This document shows positions 16,948 to 24,817 of a stretch of DNA of 64,000 bases, in pieces. Source of the DNA: Streptomyces tailanensis (lineage in GTDB: Bacteria > Actinomycetota > Actinomycetes > Streptomycetales > Streptomycetaceae); NCBI RefSeq assembly GCF_008386495.1, contig NZ_VTHJ01000023.1, positions 1-64,000 of the forward strand, in the 5' to 3' direction. The position numbers and the translations under genes are program-made. The notes beneath the pieces were generated by a model, which was given only the letters and a program-made list of their open reading frames with translations, did not search any database and was not told the DNA's origin. How positions within the stretch are numbered: the stretch's first letter is position 1; the number at the start of each line of letters is the position of its first letter.

Positions 16948-17964
16948 TTACTGCTTGGGCAGCTCGACGCCGGTGGCCTTGGCCACGTCGGCGAGCATCT
17001 CCTCGGCCGCCTGGACGCCGATGCCGGACATCCAGGTCTCGTCCGGGACCTCGAAGACCTTGTCGCCCTTGACGGCGGGCAGGTCCTTCCAGACCGGGTT
17101 GGAGGTGACCTGCTTCTGCTGGGTCTTGTCCGGGGTGTCGGCGGTGGTGACGAAGATCAGGTCGGCGTCGGCCTGGTCGATCTCCTCGGGGCTGACGTCC
17201 TTCATGGTCACGGCCGGGTCGTCGGAGACCTGGGACTTCGGGCGCTCGAAGCCGATGTCGTCGAGCACGACACCGCTGTAGGAGTTGGAGGCGTACAGGC
17301 GGGTCGGGCCGGCGACGAAGCGGACCACGGAGACGGTCGGCATGGCGCCGTCCTTCTTCTCGATGGCCTCACCGAGCGCCTGAGCCTGCGTCTCGTACTC
17401 CTTCAGCTTGGCCTCGGCCTCGTCCTCCAGGCCCAGCGCCTCGGCGTGGACCTTGAGGTTCTCCTTCCACACACCGCCGGTGGTCTCGGTGAAGACGGTC
17501 GGGGCGATGGCGCTGAGCTTGTCGTAGACCTTCTCGTGGCGGACCTTGGAGGAGAGGATCAGGTCGGGCTTGAGGGAGGCGATCTTCTCCAGGTTCGGCT
17601 CCAGGAGTGGGCCGACGTCCGTGGTGTTCTTGAGGTCGGCCTCCAGGTACGTCGGGAAGCCGCCCTCGGTCTTGAAGTGCGGGGCGACGGCGCCGACCGG
17701 GTCGACGCCGAGGAGGGTGACGTCGTCCAGTTCGCCGGTATCGAGGACGACAACCTTCTTCGGCTGGGACGGGATCTTGACGTCGCCCATCACTGTTTTG
17801 AGGGTGCGCGGGAAGGCGGCGCTGTCGGCGCCGGCCTGGGTGGTGTCGGTCATCGTGGTGGAGTCGTCGTTGCCGCAGGCGGCCAGGACGCCCGTACCGA
17901 GCACGACGGCGAGCAGCGCGGCGGCGGGCCGGCCGGTTCCGCGCAGGGGGGATCGCTTGAGCAT
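16948..17964 (-). CDS. Iron-siderophore ABC transporter substrate-binding lipoprotein
   Basis: A 338-aa FecB/FhuD-type binding protein (Peripla_BP_2) that captures ferric siderophore outside the membrane. The N-terminus MLKRSPLRGTGRPAAALLAV then GVLAAC is a lipoprotein signal with lipobox LAAC, cysteine about residue 30. The mature protein shows KVVVLDTGELDDVTLLGVDPVGA and the long central helix typical of class III binding proteins. It is fourth in the transport half of the locus (permease, permease, ATPase, binding protein) and directly precedes the PvsA-like gene, so uptake of the siderophore made next door is the natural inference. Confidence 0.92.
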   Translation of the reverse strand: MLKRSPLRGTGRPAAALLAVVLGTGVLAACGNDDSTTMTDTTQAGADSAAFPRTLKTVMGDVKIPSQPKKVVVLDTGELDDVTLLGVDPVGAVAPHFKTEGGFPTYLEADLKNTTDVGPLLEPNLEKIASLKPDLILSSKVRHEKVYDKLSAIAPTVFTETTGGVWKENLKVHAEALGLEDEAEAKLKEYETQAQALGEAIEKKDGAMPTVSVVRFVAGPTRLYASNSYSGVVLDDIGFERPKSQVSDDPAVTMKDVSPEEIDQADADLIFVTTADTPDKTQQKQVTSNPVWKDLPAVKGDKVFEVPDETWMSGIGVQAAEEMLADVAKATGVELPKQ

Positions 17965-18056
17965 GGGGGGTGGTCCTTCTCGTCGGTAGACGGGTGTACG
18001 GGATGAACCGGCTGTACCTGGATCCCAGGGACGTACCGGATGTGTGGGGTGAGCGG

Positions 18057-18878
18057 TCAGGCGGACGCGGCCGCGGTGGTGTGCCGTGCCGCGGTGCCTT
18101 TCGGGACGACCAGCGGTGTGCCGGTCTCAGGGTCGGGGATGACCCGGCATTCCACGTCGAACACGGACCTGACGAGGTCCGCGTCGAGCACCTCGCCCGG
18201 CGCGCCGGCGGCGGCGAGGCGACCGTCCTTGAGCACGACCATGTGGTCGGCGTAACGGGCGGCCTGTCCGAGGTCGTGCAGCACCATCACCACGGTGCGG
18301 CCGGCCTCGGCGTGCAGGGCGGCGACAAGGTCGAGGACGTCGAGCTGGTGCCGCAGATCGAGGAAGGTGGTCGGTTCGTCGAGCAGGAGCAGCTCGGTGT
18401 CCTGCGCCAACGCCAGGGCTATCCAGGCGCGTTGGCGCTGGCCGCCGGAGAGCCGGTCGACGGGCTGGTCCCGCAGCGCCGCCGTGCCGGTCCGCTCCAG
18501 CGCCTCGTCGACGGCCCGCTGGTCGGCGGCCGACCAAGGGCTCAGCAGCCGCTGGTGGGGATACCGGCCGAGCCGTACGAGCGCCTCGACAGTGACCGCC
18601 TCCGGGGTGACCGGCTGCTGCGGCAGCAGGCCCATCCGCAGCGCCAGCGCCCGGGCGGGCATGCGGTGGATATCGGCGCCGTCGAGGGTGACCGTGCCGG
18701 CGGCGGGCGCGAGCAGTCGGCTCAGTCCCCTCAACAGGGTCGACTTCCCACAGGCGTTGGGGCCGACGATGGCCGTGACGGCACCGCCGGGGAGCGTCAG
18801 GTCGAGTCCGCCGACCACGAGTCGCTCGCCGTAGCGCAGGTCGAGGCCCTGCGTGGAGAGCTGGTTGGTGGTGGTCAT
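18057..18878 (-). CDS. Iron-siderophore ABC transporter ATP-binding protein
   Basis: A 273-aa FecE/FepC-type ATPase. Walker A is GPNACGKSTLLRGL, where Ala replaces the usual Gly of GxNGxGKST; the Q-loop is GLLPQQPV, the signature DRLSGGQRQRAWIALALAQ and Walker B LLLLDEPTTFLDL, followed by the H-loop MVLHDLGQA. It energises the two FecCD permeases encoded upstream. ATG at 18878 has AGGAG nine bases ahead; the open frame reaches 19010 but lies in a Pro-rich shadow. There is a gap of about 136 bp to the permease stop, the largest within the uptake genes. Confidence 0.93.
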   Translation of the reverse strand: MTTTNQLSTQGLDLRYGERLVVGGLDLTLPGGAVTAIVGPNACGKSTLLRGLSRLLAPAAGTVTLDGADIHRMPARALALRMGLLPQQPVTPEAVTVEALVRLGRYPHQRLLSPWSAADQRAVDEALERTGTAALRDQPVDRLSGGQRQRAWIALALAQDTELLLLDEPTTFLDLRHQLDVLDLVAALHAEAGRTVVMVLHDLGQAARYADHMVVLKDGRLAAAGAPGEVLDADLVRSVFDVECRVIPDPETGTPLVVPKGTAARHTTAAASA

Positions 18879-19014
18879 GCGGGGCTCCTGGGGGCGAGCG
18901 GGGGGCGGTACGAGGCGGCGGGGGACGGCGGGGGTCTTCGGGTGCGGGTGGGTGGGGGCTGGTCGCGCCGACACACCCGCTGACGGCCGTTCCTGTCGGG
19001 CCTCTCCCATCCGC

Positions 19015-20064
19015 TCATGCCCCGCTCCCCCGCACCGGCTTGCTCTGCCGGAACATCAGGACCAGCAGCCAGGGCGCGCCAAGGGTGGCGGTGGCGGCGC
19101 CGACCGGGAGGCCCTCGATCGGCAGCAGGTGTTGGACGACCAGGTCGGAGGCGAGCAGCAGGACGGCTCCGGTGAGGGCGGCCAGGGCGAGGGTCGCGGC
19201 GGTGGGCGGGCCGGTGAGGAAGCGGACGATGTGCGGTACGGCGAGCGCGACGAAGGTGACGGGACCGGCTAGGGCGGCCGCCAGCGAGGCCAACGCGACG
19301 GCCACGAGCAGGAGTTGGAGACGGGCGGCGGAGGTGTTGAGGCCGAGGGCGCCCGCCGGGTCGTCGCCCAGGTCGAGCACGGCCAGGCGGCGGTTGGTGA
19401 CCAGGGCGGCGGCGAGGGCGAGTACCACGGCCGCGGCCGCGCCCCACACCTCGGTCCACGTCCGCCCGTACACCGACCCGGTGGTCCACTGGAGCGCCGA
19501 GCCGGCGAGCTCGGCCGGGAAGCGCACGATCATCAGGTTCACCGCGGCGGCGAGGCCCGCCTGGACGGCGAGGCCGGTGAGGACGAGCCGGGTGACGGCG
19601 AGCCCGGAGCGCCAGGCGAACACGCCGAGCAGCAGGGCGGCCAGCAGACCGCCCGCCAACGCGCCGACGGGGATGAGGAGTTGGGAGGCGCCCGCCGCCA
19701 GCAGCGCGACCGCGCCGAGCGATGCCCCGCCGGTCACGCCCATCACGTCCGGGGACGCCAGGGGGTTGCGGAAGAGCCGCTGCAGGACGGATCCCGCCGC
19801 CCCGAGACCCGCCCCGGCGACAATGGCGGCGACGGCACGCGGCGCGCGGAACTCCTGCACCACCAGCACATCACCCGGGTCGCCGAGCCCGACGAGCGCG
19901 CGGAGCGCGACGGACGCGGGCGTGCTCATCTCCCCGGTGGAGACGGAGACCGTGAGCAAGACCAGAAGGACGAGGAGGCCGGTCGTGCCGTAGGCGAGGA
20001 GGCGGCCGCGGCCGGGCGTGCGGCGCGCGTCCCGTCGTACGACCGCCTTGTACGTCAGCGTCAT
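19015..20064 (-). CDS. FecCD-family siderophore permease (second)
   Basis: A 349-aa membrane permease of the BtuC/FecCD family with about ten helices. Typical features are FRAPRAVAAIVAGAGLGAAG near residue 75, RNPLASPDVMGVTGGASLGA (the conserved NPLA.P...G...GA), and GPVTFVALAVPHIVR, the EAA-like loop that docks the ATPase. ATG at 20064 overlaps the stop of the first permease (ATGA), giving coupled heterodimer synthesis. Its partner begins at the head of the transcript beside the iron box. Confidence 0.93.
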   Translation of the reverse strand: MTLTYKAVVRRDARRTPGRGRLLAYGTTGLLVLLVLLTVSVSTGEMSTPASVALRALVGLGDPGDVLVVQEFRAPRAVAAIVAGAGLGAAGSVLQRLFRNPLASPDVMGVTGGASLGAVALLAAGASQLLIPVGALAGGLLAALLLGVFAWRSGLAVTRLVLTGLAVQAGLAAAVNLMIVRFPAELAGSALQWTTGSVYGRTWTEVWGAAAAVVLALAAALVTNRRLAVLDLGDDPAGALGLNTSAARLQLLLVAVALASLAAALAGPVTFVALAVPHIVRFLTGPPTAATLALAALTGAVLLLASDLVVQHLLPIEGLPVGAATATLGAPWLLVLMFRQSKPVRGSGA

Positions 20065-21086
20065 CGGGCGACCTTCCGGGCGAGCAGGGCCAGCAGCGGG
20101 GCGCCCAGGAAGGCGGTGACGATGCCGACTTCGAGTTCCGCGGGGCGGATGACGAGGCGGCCGAGGACGTCGGCGGTGAGCAGGAGCAGGGGCCCGGCGA
20201 TCAGGCAGCCGGGGACGAGCAGTCGGTGGTCGCCGCCGAGCAGCGGGCGTACGAGGTGCGGGGCGGCGAGTCCGATGAAGGCGACGGGGCCGGCCACGGC
20301 CACCGCGGAACCGGCGAGCAGGACGACCGCGATGCCGCCGGCCAGCCGGATACGGGCGACCGGGACACCGAGCGCCTGGGCCGAATCGTCGCCGAGGGCC
20401 AGGGCGTTGAGGGCGGGCGCGACGGCCAGCGCGAGCAGCAGGCCGAGGACCAGGGTCGGCAGCACCGGCCACAGGGTGTCGAGTGGGCGTCCGGCGAGGG
20501 ATCCGGCCAGCCAGAAGCGCGCCTCGTCGAGGGTGCGTTGGCTGGCCAGCATGACCGCCGACGTCCAGGACAGCAGGACGAGTTGGAGGACCGTGCCGCC
20601 GAGGGCGAGCCGAACCGGGTCGATGTCTCCGGCCCGTTGCGCGAGCGCCTGGGCGAAGACGGCGGCAGCGGCGGCTCCGGCGAAGGCGAACCACACGTAC
20701 TCGACGGGGTCGGTGAGCCGGAGGGCGAAGATGGCGACGACGACCGCGAAACCGGCGCCCGCGTTGATCCCGAGGGTGGTCGGTGAGGCGAGCGGGTTGC
20801 GGGTGATGCCCTGGGCCACGGCTCCGGCGACCCCGAGCGCGGCACCGACGGCGAGGCCGATGACCGTACGCGGCACCCGAAGCCCCGTCACCACCAGTGC
20901 GTCACGCCCCTGTCCGTGCCCCAACAGCGCGTCGAGCACGGTGGACAGCGGTACGGAGCGGGCACCGAGGGCGAGGCTCAGCGCGGCACACAGCCCCAGG
21001 GCGGCGATGCCGCCGAGGAACAGGGGCAGGTACCGGAAGGCACGCAGGGGTACGCCGGACGGCGCGGCCCGTTCGGTCGCAGTCAC
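20061..21086 (-). CDS. FecCD-family siderophore permease (first)
   Basis: A permease of the BtuC/FecCD family with RVPRTVIGLAVGAALGVAGA, RNPLASPTTLGINAGAGFAV and GPVAFIGLAAPHLVR. It heads the minus-strand siderophore train. The start is uncertain: ATG at 21110 (giving MPNLSSRF) lies inside the iron box 21098-21116, so a transcript starting near the operator may begin after it. GTG at 21086 (VTATERAAPSG) is therefore preferred; neither has a clear ribosome site, so leaderless translation is possible. Repression by a DmdR/IdeR-type iron regulator when iron is plentiful is inferred from the operator. Confidence 0.88.
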   Translation of the reverse strand: MTATERAAPSGVPLRAFRYLPLFLGGIAALGLCAALSLALGARSVPLSTVLDALLGHGQGRDALVVTGLRVPRTVIGLAVGAALGVAGAVAQGITRNPLASPTTLGINAGAGFAVVVAIFALRLTDPVEYVWFAFAGAAAAAVFAQALAQRAGDIDPVRLALGGTVLQLVLLSWTSAVMLASQRTLDEARFWLAGSLAGRPLDTLWPVLPTLVLGLLLALAVAPALNALALGDDSAQALGVPVARIRLAGGIAVVLLAGSAVAVAGPVAFIGLAAPHLVRPLLGGDHRLLVPGCLIAGPLLLLTADVLGRLVIRPAELEVGIVTAFLGAPLLALLARKVAR

Positions 21087-21097
21087 GAAACGTGAGC

Positions 21098-21116
21098 TTA
21101 GGTTAGGCATGCTTTA
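21098..21116 (-). promoter_or_regulatory. Iron box upstream of the siderophore operon
   Basis: TTAGGTTAGGCATGCTTTA closely matches the left half of the actinobacterial DmdR/IdeR iron-box consensus (TTAGGTTAG then a G centre); the right half agrees at about half of its positions. It overlaps the longest possible start codon of the first permease gene and would block transcription of the uptake and biosynthesis genes in iron-replete cells. Confidence 0.7.
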
Positions 21117-21243
21117 TCTATCAACAGCTGTGAGATCACTGTGATACACACCGCCCTTGATCAACTCGTAAGTAACTTGGCTGGTCAGTAGAGCAACACG
21201 CCGATCCACACCCCGCTTGGTCATCGGCACACGATCTTGCAGC

Positions 21244-21262
21244 TAAGGTAAGCCTTACTTTC
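21244..21262 (+). promoter_or_regulatory. Iron box upstream of the FhuF-like reductase
   Basis: TAAGGTAAGCCTTACTTTC is an interrupted palindrome (7 of 9 arm positions pair around a central C) and a good match to the DmdR/IdeR iron box. It lies 38 bp before the start of the divergent FhuF-like gene. With the site at 21098-21116, it makes the 213-bp divergent region a two-operator iron switch. Confidence 0.75.
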
Positions 21263-21299
21263 CTGCATCGCCAAACGCCCTCACGCTCTGGAGTTGCCG

Positions 21300-22166
21300 A
21301 TGATCGCGGCACCCCTGATGACCGCCCGAGCCGGCTCCGCCACGCATGTCCCCGGCCTCCTCACCGCCGCCTACCGCCGTCTGGACGCGGCGTGCGAGGC
21401 GCTGGCCGTGCAAGTCGTGGAACCCGGCCGAGAATCCGCGCCGTCACTCCAAATCACCAACGACAGAGTTGCGTTGACGGATGGTCAGGAAAGCATCGAG
21501 GCCTTCATTGAGGCCGAGACCGCCCGCATCCAGGACCGCTACGACCACACCGCGCCCCGGCATGTCGCGGCCTCCCGGGCCCTGCACGACTACGCGTGGT
21601 CGGTCGGCCTGCTGATGAGCGGCGTCTGGTACCTGGAGCGGCGTGTGCCGCGCATCGCCCCCGAGGACATACGCGTCGACCTCGCGTCGGGCACGTACGA
21701 AATCACCCCTGGCACCGACCTCGCCTGCCTGGCCGACGACCCGGTGGCAACGCTGCCGGGTACGCGCCCGGTGGCCCAACTGGAGGGTCTGCGAGCCGAG
21801 TTGAGGCTCGCCGTCGCGGACCACATGACGCCGGTGCTGGACGCGTTCGGCCCGTACGTCCGGCGGGGCTCGCGGGCGCTGTGGGGCATGGTCTCCGACG
21901 ACCTGGTCTCCGGCCTCTGGTACCTGGGCCGCATGCGCGGCGAGGAGGCGGCCGGCGTACGGGCGGCCACGGAGGTGCTGCCCTCCGCCCGGGCGCCCTT
22001 CCCCGGCGGCGCCGACTTCCGTTCCCTGCGCACGGCCGACGGCCACGAGCACCCGACACGTACGCGCATCGGGTGCTGCCTCTACTACACGATCCGCCCG
22101 GGCGAGGCATGCTCCACCTGCCCTCGCACGTGCGACGCGGAGCGGTTGCGACGGCTGGAGGGCTGA
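21300..22166 (+). CDS. FhuF-like ferric-siderophore reductase, [2Fe-2S]
   Basis: A 288-aa cytoplasmic protein whose C-terminus reads RIGCCLYYTIRPGEACSTCP. This is the FhuF arrangement C-C-x10-C-x2-C that binds a [2Fe-2S] cluster and reduces Fe(III) to release it from imported siderophore. The N-terminal 200 residues are helical and match FhuF-like proteins in layout (LLMSGVWYLERRVP and DLVSGLWYLGRM). ATG at 21300 has GGAG nine bases before; TTG at 21294 is a weaker alternative. It is divergent from the siderophore operon and behind its own iron box. Confidence 0.88.
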   Translation: MIAAPLMTARAGSATHVPGLLTAAYRRLDAACEALAVQVVEPGRESAPSLQITNDRVALTDGQESIEAFIEAETARIQDRYDHTAPRHVAASRALHDYAWSVGLLMSGVWYLERRVPRIAPEDIRVDLASGTYEITPGTDLACLADDPVATLPGTRPVAQLEGLRAELRLAVADHMTPVLDAFGPYVRRGSRALWGMVSDDLVSGLWYLGRMRGEEAAGVRAATEVLPSARAPFPGGADFRSLRTADGHEHPTRTRIGCCLYYTIRPGEACSTCPRTCDAERLRRLEG

Positions 22167-22191
22167 GCGAGCGCTGCGCCGCCGCGTACAC

Positions 22192-22818
22192 CTATGACGC
22201 CTGCGTCTGCCCCGCGAAGGGCGATTGCCAAGGCAGGACGTGGAAGTCGCCCGTTCCGCTCTTGACCTGCTCGAACGGCGCGGCGCTCACACAGGTGGGC
22301 AGGTCCTTGGTGCCCTCCGGACTGCCCACGGTGGCCCAGCTGTAGCCCAGCCGATCGTGTCTGCCCCCGTCGTGGACGGAGAAGCCGACCCGATTGCCCA
22401 GGGCCTTCGGCAGATCGGTCTGGGTGATGACTCCGGTGGCGATCGCCCCCTTGCCGCCGGTGAGCAGGCAGTCGATCCGGCCTTCCGCCCAGTGGCCCTT
22501 GCCGTCGCCGCAGTAGCGGCTGAAGCGGAAGGTGCCGGTGGCCTGCCGCGGATCCATCCGGTGCTCGGCGGCCAGGTGCGCGTCGAAGGTGAAGGTGATG
22601 TCCTCCGCGGTCGGCCGGTAGAGCTTGGCGGATCCGGTCAGGGCGGCCGCTTCCTGCGGCGCCGACCGGCCCGCCCGCGCACCGGAGACGGCGGCGGCCG
22701 AACGTTCCGACGCCGCAGCCGAGTTGGTGACCGTGGAACCGGAGACCGCGGCGGCGATCAGCACGGCAGCCGCGGCGGCGGCACGAAATCGGGTGGAGGC
22801 CGGCGCACCACGGAGCAT
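22192..22818 (-). CDS. Secreted hypothetical protein
   Basis: A 208-aa protein with a Sec signal: basic start MLRGAPASTRFR, hydrophobic AAAAAAVLIAAAVSGS, then Ala-rich cleavage region SAAASE. The mature part reads KLYRPTAEDITFTFDAHLAA and continues DPRQATGTFRFSRYCGDG, then GRIDCLLTGGKGAIATGVIT, and ends VLPWQSPFAGQTQAS. Repeated beta-strand patterns and TGTFRFSRY/GRIDCLL resemble extracellular lipocalin-like or Repetin-type actinobacterial proteins of unknown role; three Cys are present in the mature part. No catalytic motif was recognised. It converges on the FhuF gene with 25 bp between the stops. Confidence 0.7.
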   Translation of the reverse strand: MLRGAPASTRFRAAAAAAVLIAAAVSGSTVTNSAAASERSAAAVSGARAGRSAPQEAAALTGSAKLYRPTAEDITFTFDAHLAAEHRMDPRQATGTFRFSRYCGDGKGHWAEGRIDCLLTGGKGAIATGVITQTDLPKALGNRVGFSVHDGGRHDRLGYSWATVGSPEGTKDLPTCVSAAPFEQVKSGTGDFHVLPWQSPFAGQTQAS

Positions 22819-22942
22819 GACGGGACCCTTCGCCGTGGACGATGCCCGGGCTTCCCGGGCGTCTTCACACTCCCGCAGAACGACGAGTCGTCACATCCGC
22901 CGCGGTCCCCCCTGCCGGTCCGCCGCGAGGGGCACATGCGCG

Positions 22943-23002
22943 CCCCGCCGTACGCTTCGAGGCGTAGGGGCGGGGCCTGCGCGTGCTCCAGGACGCGCAG
23001 GC
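22943..23002 (-). terminator. Double hairpin downstream of the ArsR gene
   Basis: Two GC-rich stem-loops lie in tandem: CCCCGCC/GGCGGGG extended by TACGC/GCGTA (22943-22975), and a perfect 10-bp stem GCCTGCGCGT/ACGCGCAGGC with an 8-nt loop (22975-23002). They sit 26 bp beyond the stop of the arsR-type gene. There is no long U tract, which is usual for Streptomyces terminators. Confidence 0.55.
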
Positions 23003-23027
23003 CGCCTCGGTGAGGAAGACGCCCTTG

Positions 23028-23387
23028 TCAGTCGTGCGGGGCCTGACCGCTCACCCGGTGGTCCGCGTGGCTGAGCGCCTCGATGACCAGACGCCGGAGA
23101 TGGCCGTCGCTGAGGCTGTAGTGGATGTGGCGGCCCTCCCGGCGGGTGTCCACGAGCCCGGCCAGCCGCAGCTTCGCCAGGTGTTGACTGACGGCGGTCC
23201 GGGAGGCCTCGCAGCGCTCGGCGAGGGAGCCGACGTCGGACTCGCCCTGCGCGAGGAGCCACAGCAGATGCAGCCGGGTGACGTCGGAGAGCATCGCGAA
23301 CACCCCGGTCGCCTCGGTGAGCCGCGCCCTGTCGGGGGCACTCAGATGCGCACCGGGTGCAGGTGAGACAGCGTGGCGTTCAGGCAT
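23028..23387 (-). CDS. ArsR/SmtB-family transcriptional regulator
   Basis: A 119-aa winged-helix repressor. The core runs ATGVFAMLSDVTRLHLLWLLAQ (helices 1-2), GSLAERCEASRTAVSQHLAKL (recognition HTH) and GRHIHYSLSDGHLRRLVIEA (wing and helix 5). The last helix carries ALSHADHRVSGQAPHD, with His/Asp residues of the kind that form the alpha-5 metal site of CzrA/NmtR regulators. It is divergent from an MFS exporter with a His-rich tail, and a perfect palindrome lies between, so the regulator probably represses the exporter until a divalent metal binds. The metal cannot be named from sequence. Confidence 0.88.
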   Translation of the reverse strand: MPERHAVSPAPGAHLSAPDRARLTEATGVFAMLSDVTRLHLLWLLAQGESDVGSLAERCEASRTAVSQHLAKLRLAGLVDTRREGRHIHYSLSDGHLRRLVIEALSHADHRVSGQAPHD

Positions 23388-23420
23388 AGGGCCAGCCTAG
23401 AGCCTGCACCCCTCCAACCA

Positions 23421-23454
23421 AACCGTCATGTGCGCAGATGCGCACATGACGGTT
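23421..23454. promoter_or_regulatory. 34-bp perfect palindrome, ArsR operator
   Basis: AACCGTCATGTGCGCA (23421-23436) and TGCGCACATGACGGTT (23439-23454) are exact inverses with a GA spacer. The core ATGTGCGCA...TGCGCACAT resembles the 12-2-12 operators of ArsR metal sensors. It occupies the centre of the 79-bp space between the divergent ArsR and MFS genes and can control both. Confidence 0.85.
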
Positions 23455-23466
23455 ACACTCGTTCGT

Positions 23467-24789
23467 ATGCTCGCCGTTCTGCGTCACCGCGTCTACCGGC
23501 GTCTCTTCGCCGCCCAGGTCATCGCCCTGGTCGGGACCGGGCTCGCGACCGTCGCGCTCGGGCTGTTGGCGTATGACCTCGCGGGGTCCGACGCCGGGTC
23601 GGTGCTCGGGACCGCTCTCGCGATCAAGATGGTGGCGTATGTGGCGATCGCGCCGGTCGTGGGCGCGGTCGCCGATCGGCTGCCGCGGCGGGGGCTCATG
23701 GTGTCGGCGGATCTGGTCCGCGCCGGGGTGGCCGTGTTCCTGCCGTTCGTCGACCAGGTCTGGCAGGTGTACGTCCTGGTCTTCCTGCTCCAGTCCGCCT
23801 CGGCCGCGTTCACGCCCACGTTCCAGGCCGTCATCCCCGATGTGCTGCCCGAGGAGCGCGCGTACACGCGGGCGCTGTCGATGTCACGGCTCGCGTACGA
23901 CCTGGAGAGCCTGTTCTCGCCCGTGCTCGCGGCCGCGCTGTTGTCCGTCGCCGGCTACAACTGGCTGTTCACCGGCACTGTGTTCGGTTTCGTCGCCTCG
24001 GCCGCGCTGGTGGTGTCCACCGCCCTGCCCGAGCGGGCCGCCCGCACCGTGCCGGGCACCGGCCGCCGCACCGGCACGGGGACCCGGCTCTTCCTCGCCG
24101 TCCCCCGGCTCCGCGCCCTGCTCGCGCTCGACCTCGCGGTCGCTGCGGCCGGTGCGATGGTGACCGTCAACTCCGTCGTCTACGTCCGTGACGTGCTGGG
24201 GTTGTCGGAGGGCGCCCTGCCGCTGGCGCTCGGCGCGTACGGGGCCGGGTCGATGGTGGTGGCCCTGGTCCTGCCGCGGGTCCTGGACAAGGTGCCGGAC
24301 CGGGCGGTGATGCTGCCGGGCGCGCTGGCGCTGGCCGTCGTCTTCGCCGGGCTCGGGGTCGTCACGGCCGTCCCGGGCGGAGGCTGGCGTGTGCCCGCGC
24401 TGCTCGCTCTCTGGGCCGCGTTCGGTGCCGCGTGCTCGGCGGTGCTCACGCCGACCGGCCGGCTCATCCGGCGCTCGGTTCCGCCCGGGGAGCGTACGGC
24501 CGCGTTCGCCGCCCAGTTCTCCCTGTCACACGGCTGCTGGCTGCTGACGTACCCCCTGGCCGGCTGGCTCGGGGCGGCGGCCGGGCTCGACTGGGCGGTA
24601 CTCGCCCTGGGTTCGATCGCCCTGTCCGCCGCCCTGCTGGCCGTACGGCTGTGGCCGCGGCCGCCCGCGACCCACGTGCACGCGGACCTGCCGCAGGGCC
24701 ACCCTCATCTGGCGGGCGCCCTGCGCGTACCGACGGGCTGGCGGCACAGCCACGGCCCGCTCGCGGACGGTCTGCACGCCCCCTTGTAG
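23467..24789 (+). CDS. MFS transporter, probable metal exporter
   Basis: A 440-aa major-facilitator protein with about twelve helices, starting MLAVLRHRVYRRLFAAQVIA. GAVADRLPRRGLM is the loop 2-3 motif. The C-terminus is unusual: HVHADLPQGHPHLAGALRV followed by WRHSHGPLADGLHAPL contains seven histidines, consistent with metal binding. ATG at 23467 was chosen over the earlier ATGs at 23428 and 23446, because those lie within the operator palindrome. A TACACT -10-like box at 23454-23459 places the transcript start at or near this ATG, pointing to a leaderless message. Pairing with the ArsR gene implies metal-dependent induction. Confidence 0.82.
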   Translation: MLAVLRHRVYRRLFAAQVIALVGTGLATVALGLLAYDLAGSDAGSVLGTALAIKMVAYVAIAPVVGAVADRLPRRGLMVSADLVRAGVAVFLPFVDQVWQVYVLVFLLQSASAAFTPTFQAVIPDVLPEERAYTRALSMSRLAYDLESLFSPVLAAALLSVAGYNWLFTGTVFGFVASAALVVSTALPERAARTVPGTGRRTGTGTRLFLAVPRLRALLALDLAVAAAGAMVTVNSVVYVRDVLGLSEGALPLALGAYGAGSMVVALVLPRVLDKVPDRAVMLPGALALAVVFAGLGVVTAVPGGGWRVPALLALWAAFGAACSAVLTPTGRLIRRSVPPGERTAAFAAQFSLSHGCWLLTYPLAGWLGAAAGLDWAVLALGSIALSAALLAVRLWPRPPATHVHADLPQGHPHLAGALRVPTGWRHSHGPLADGLHAPL

Positions 24790-24817
24790 GCCGAGAGTTG
24801 TGCACCCGCCCCGGGGA

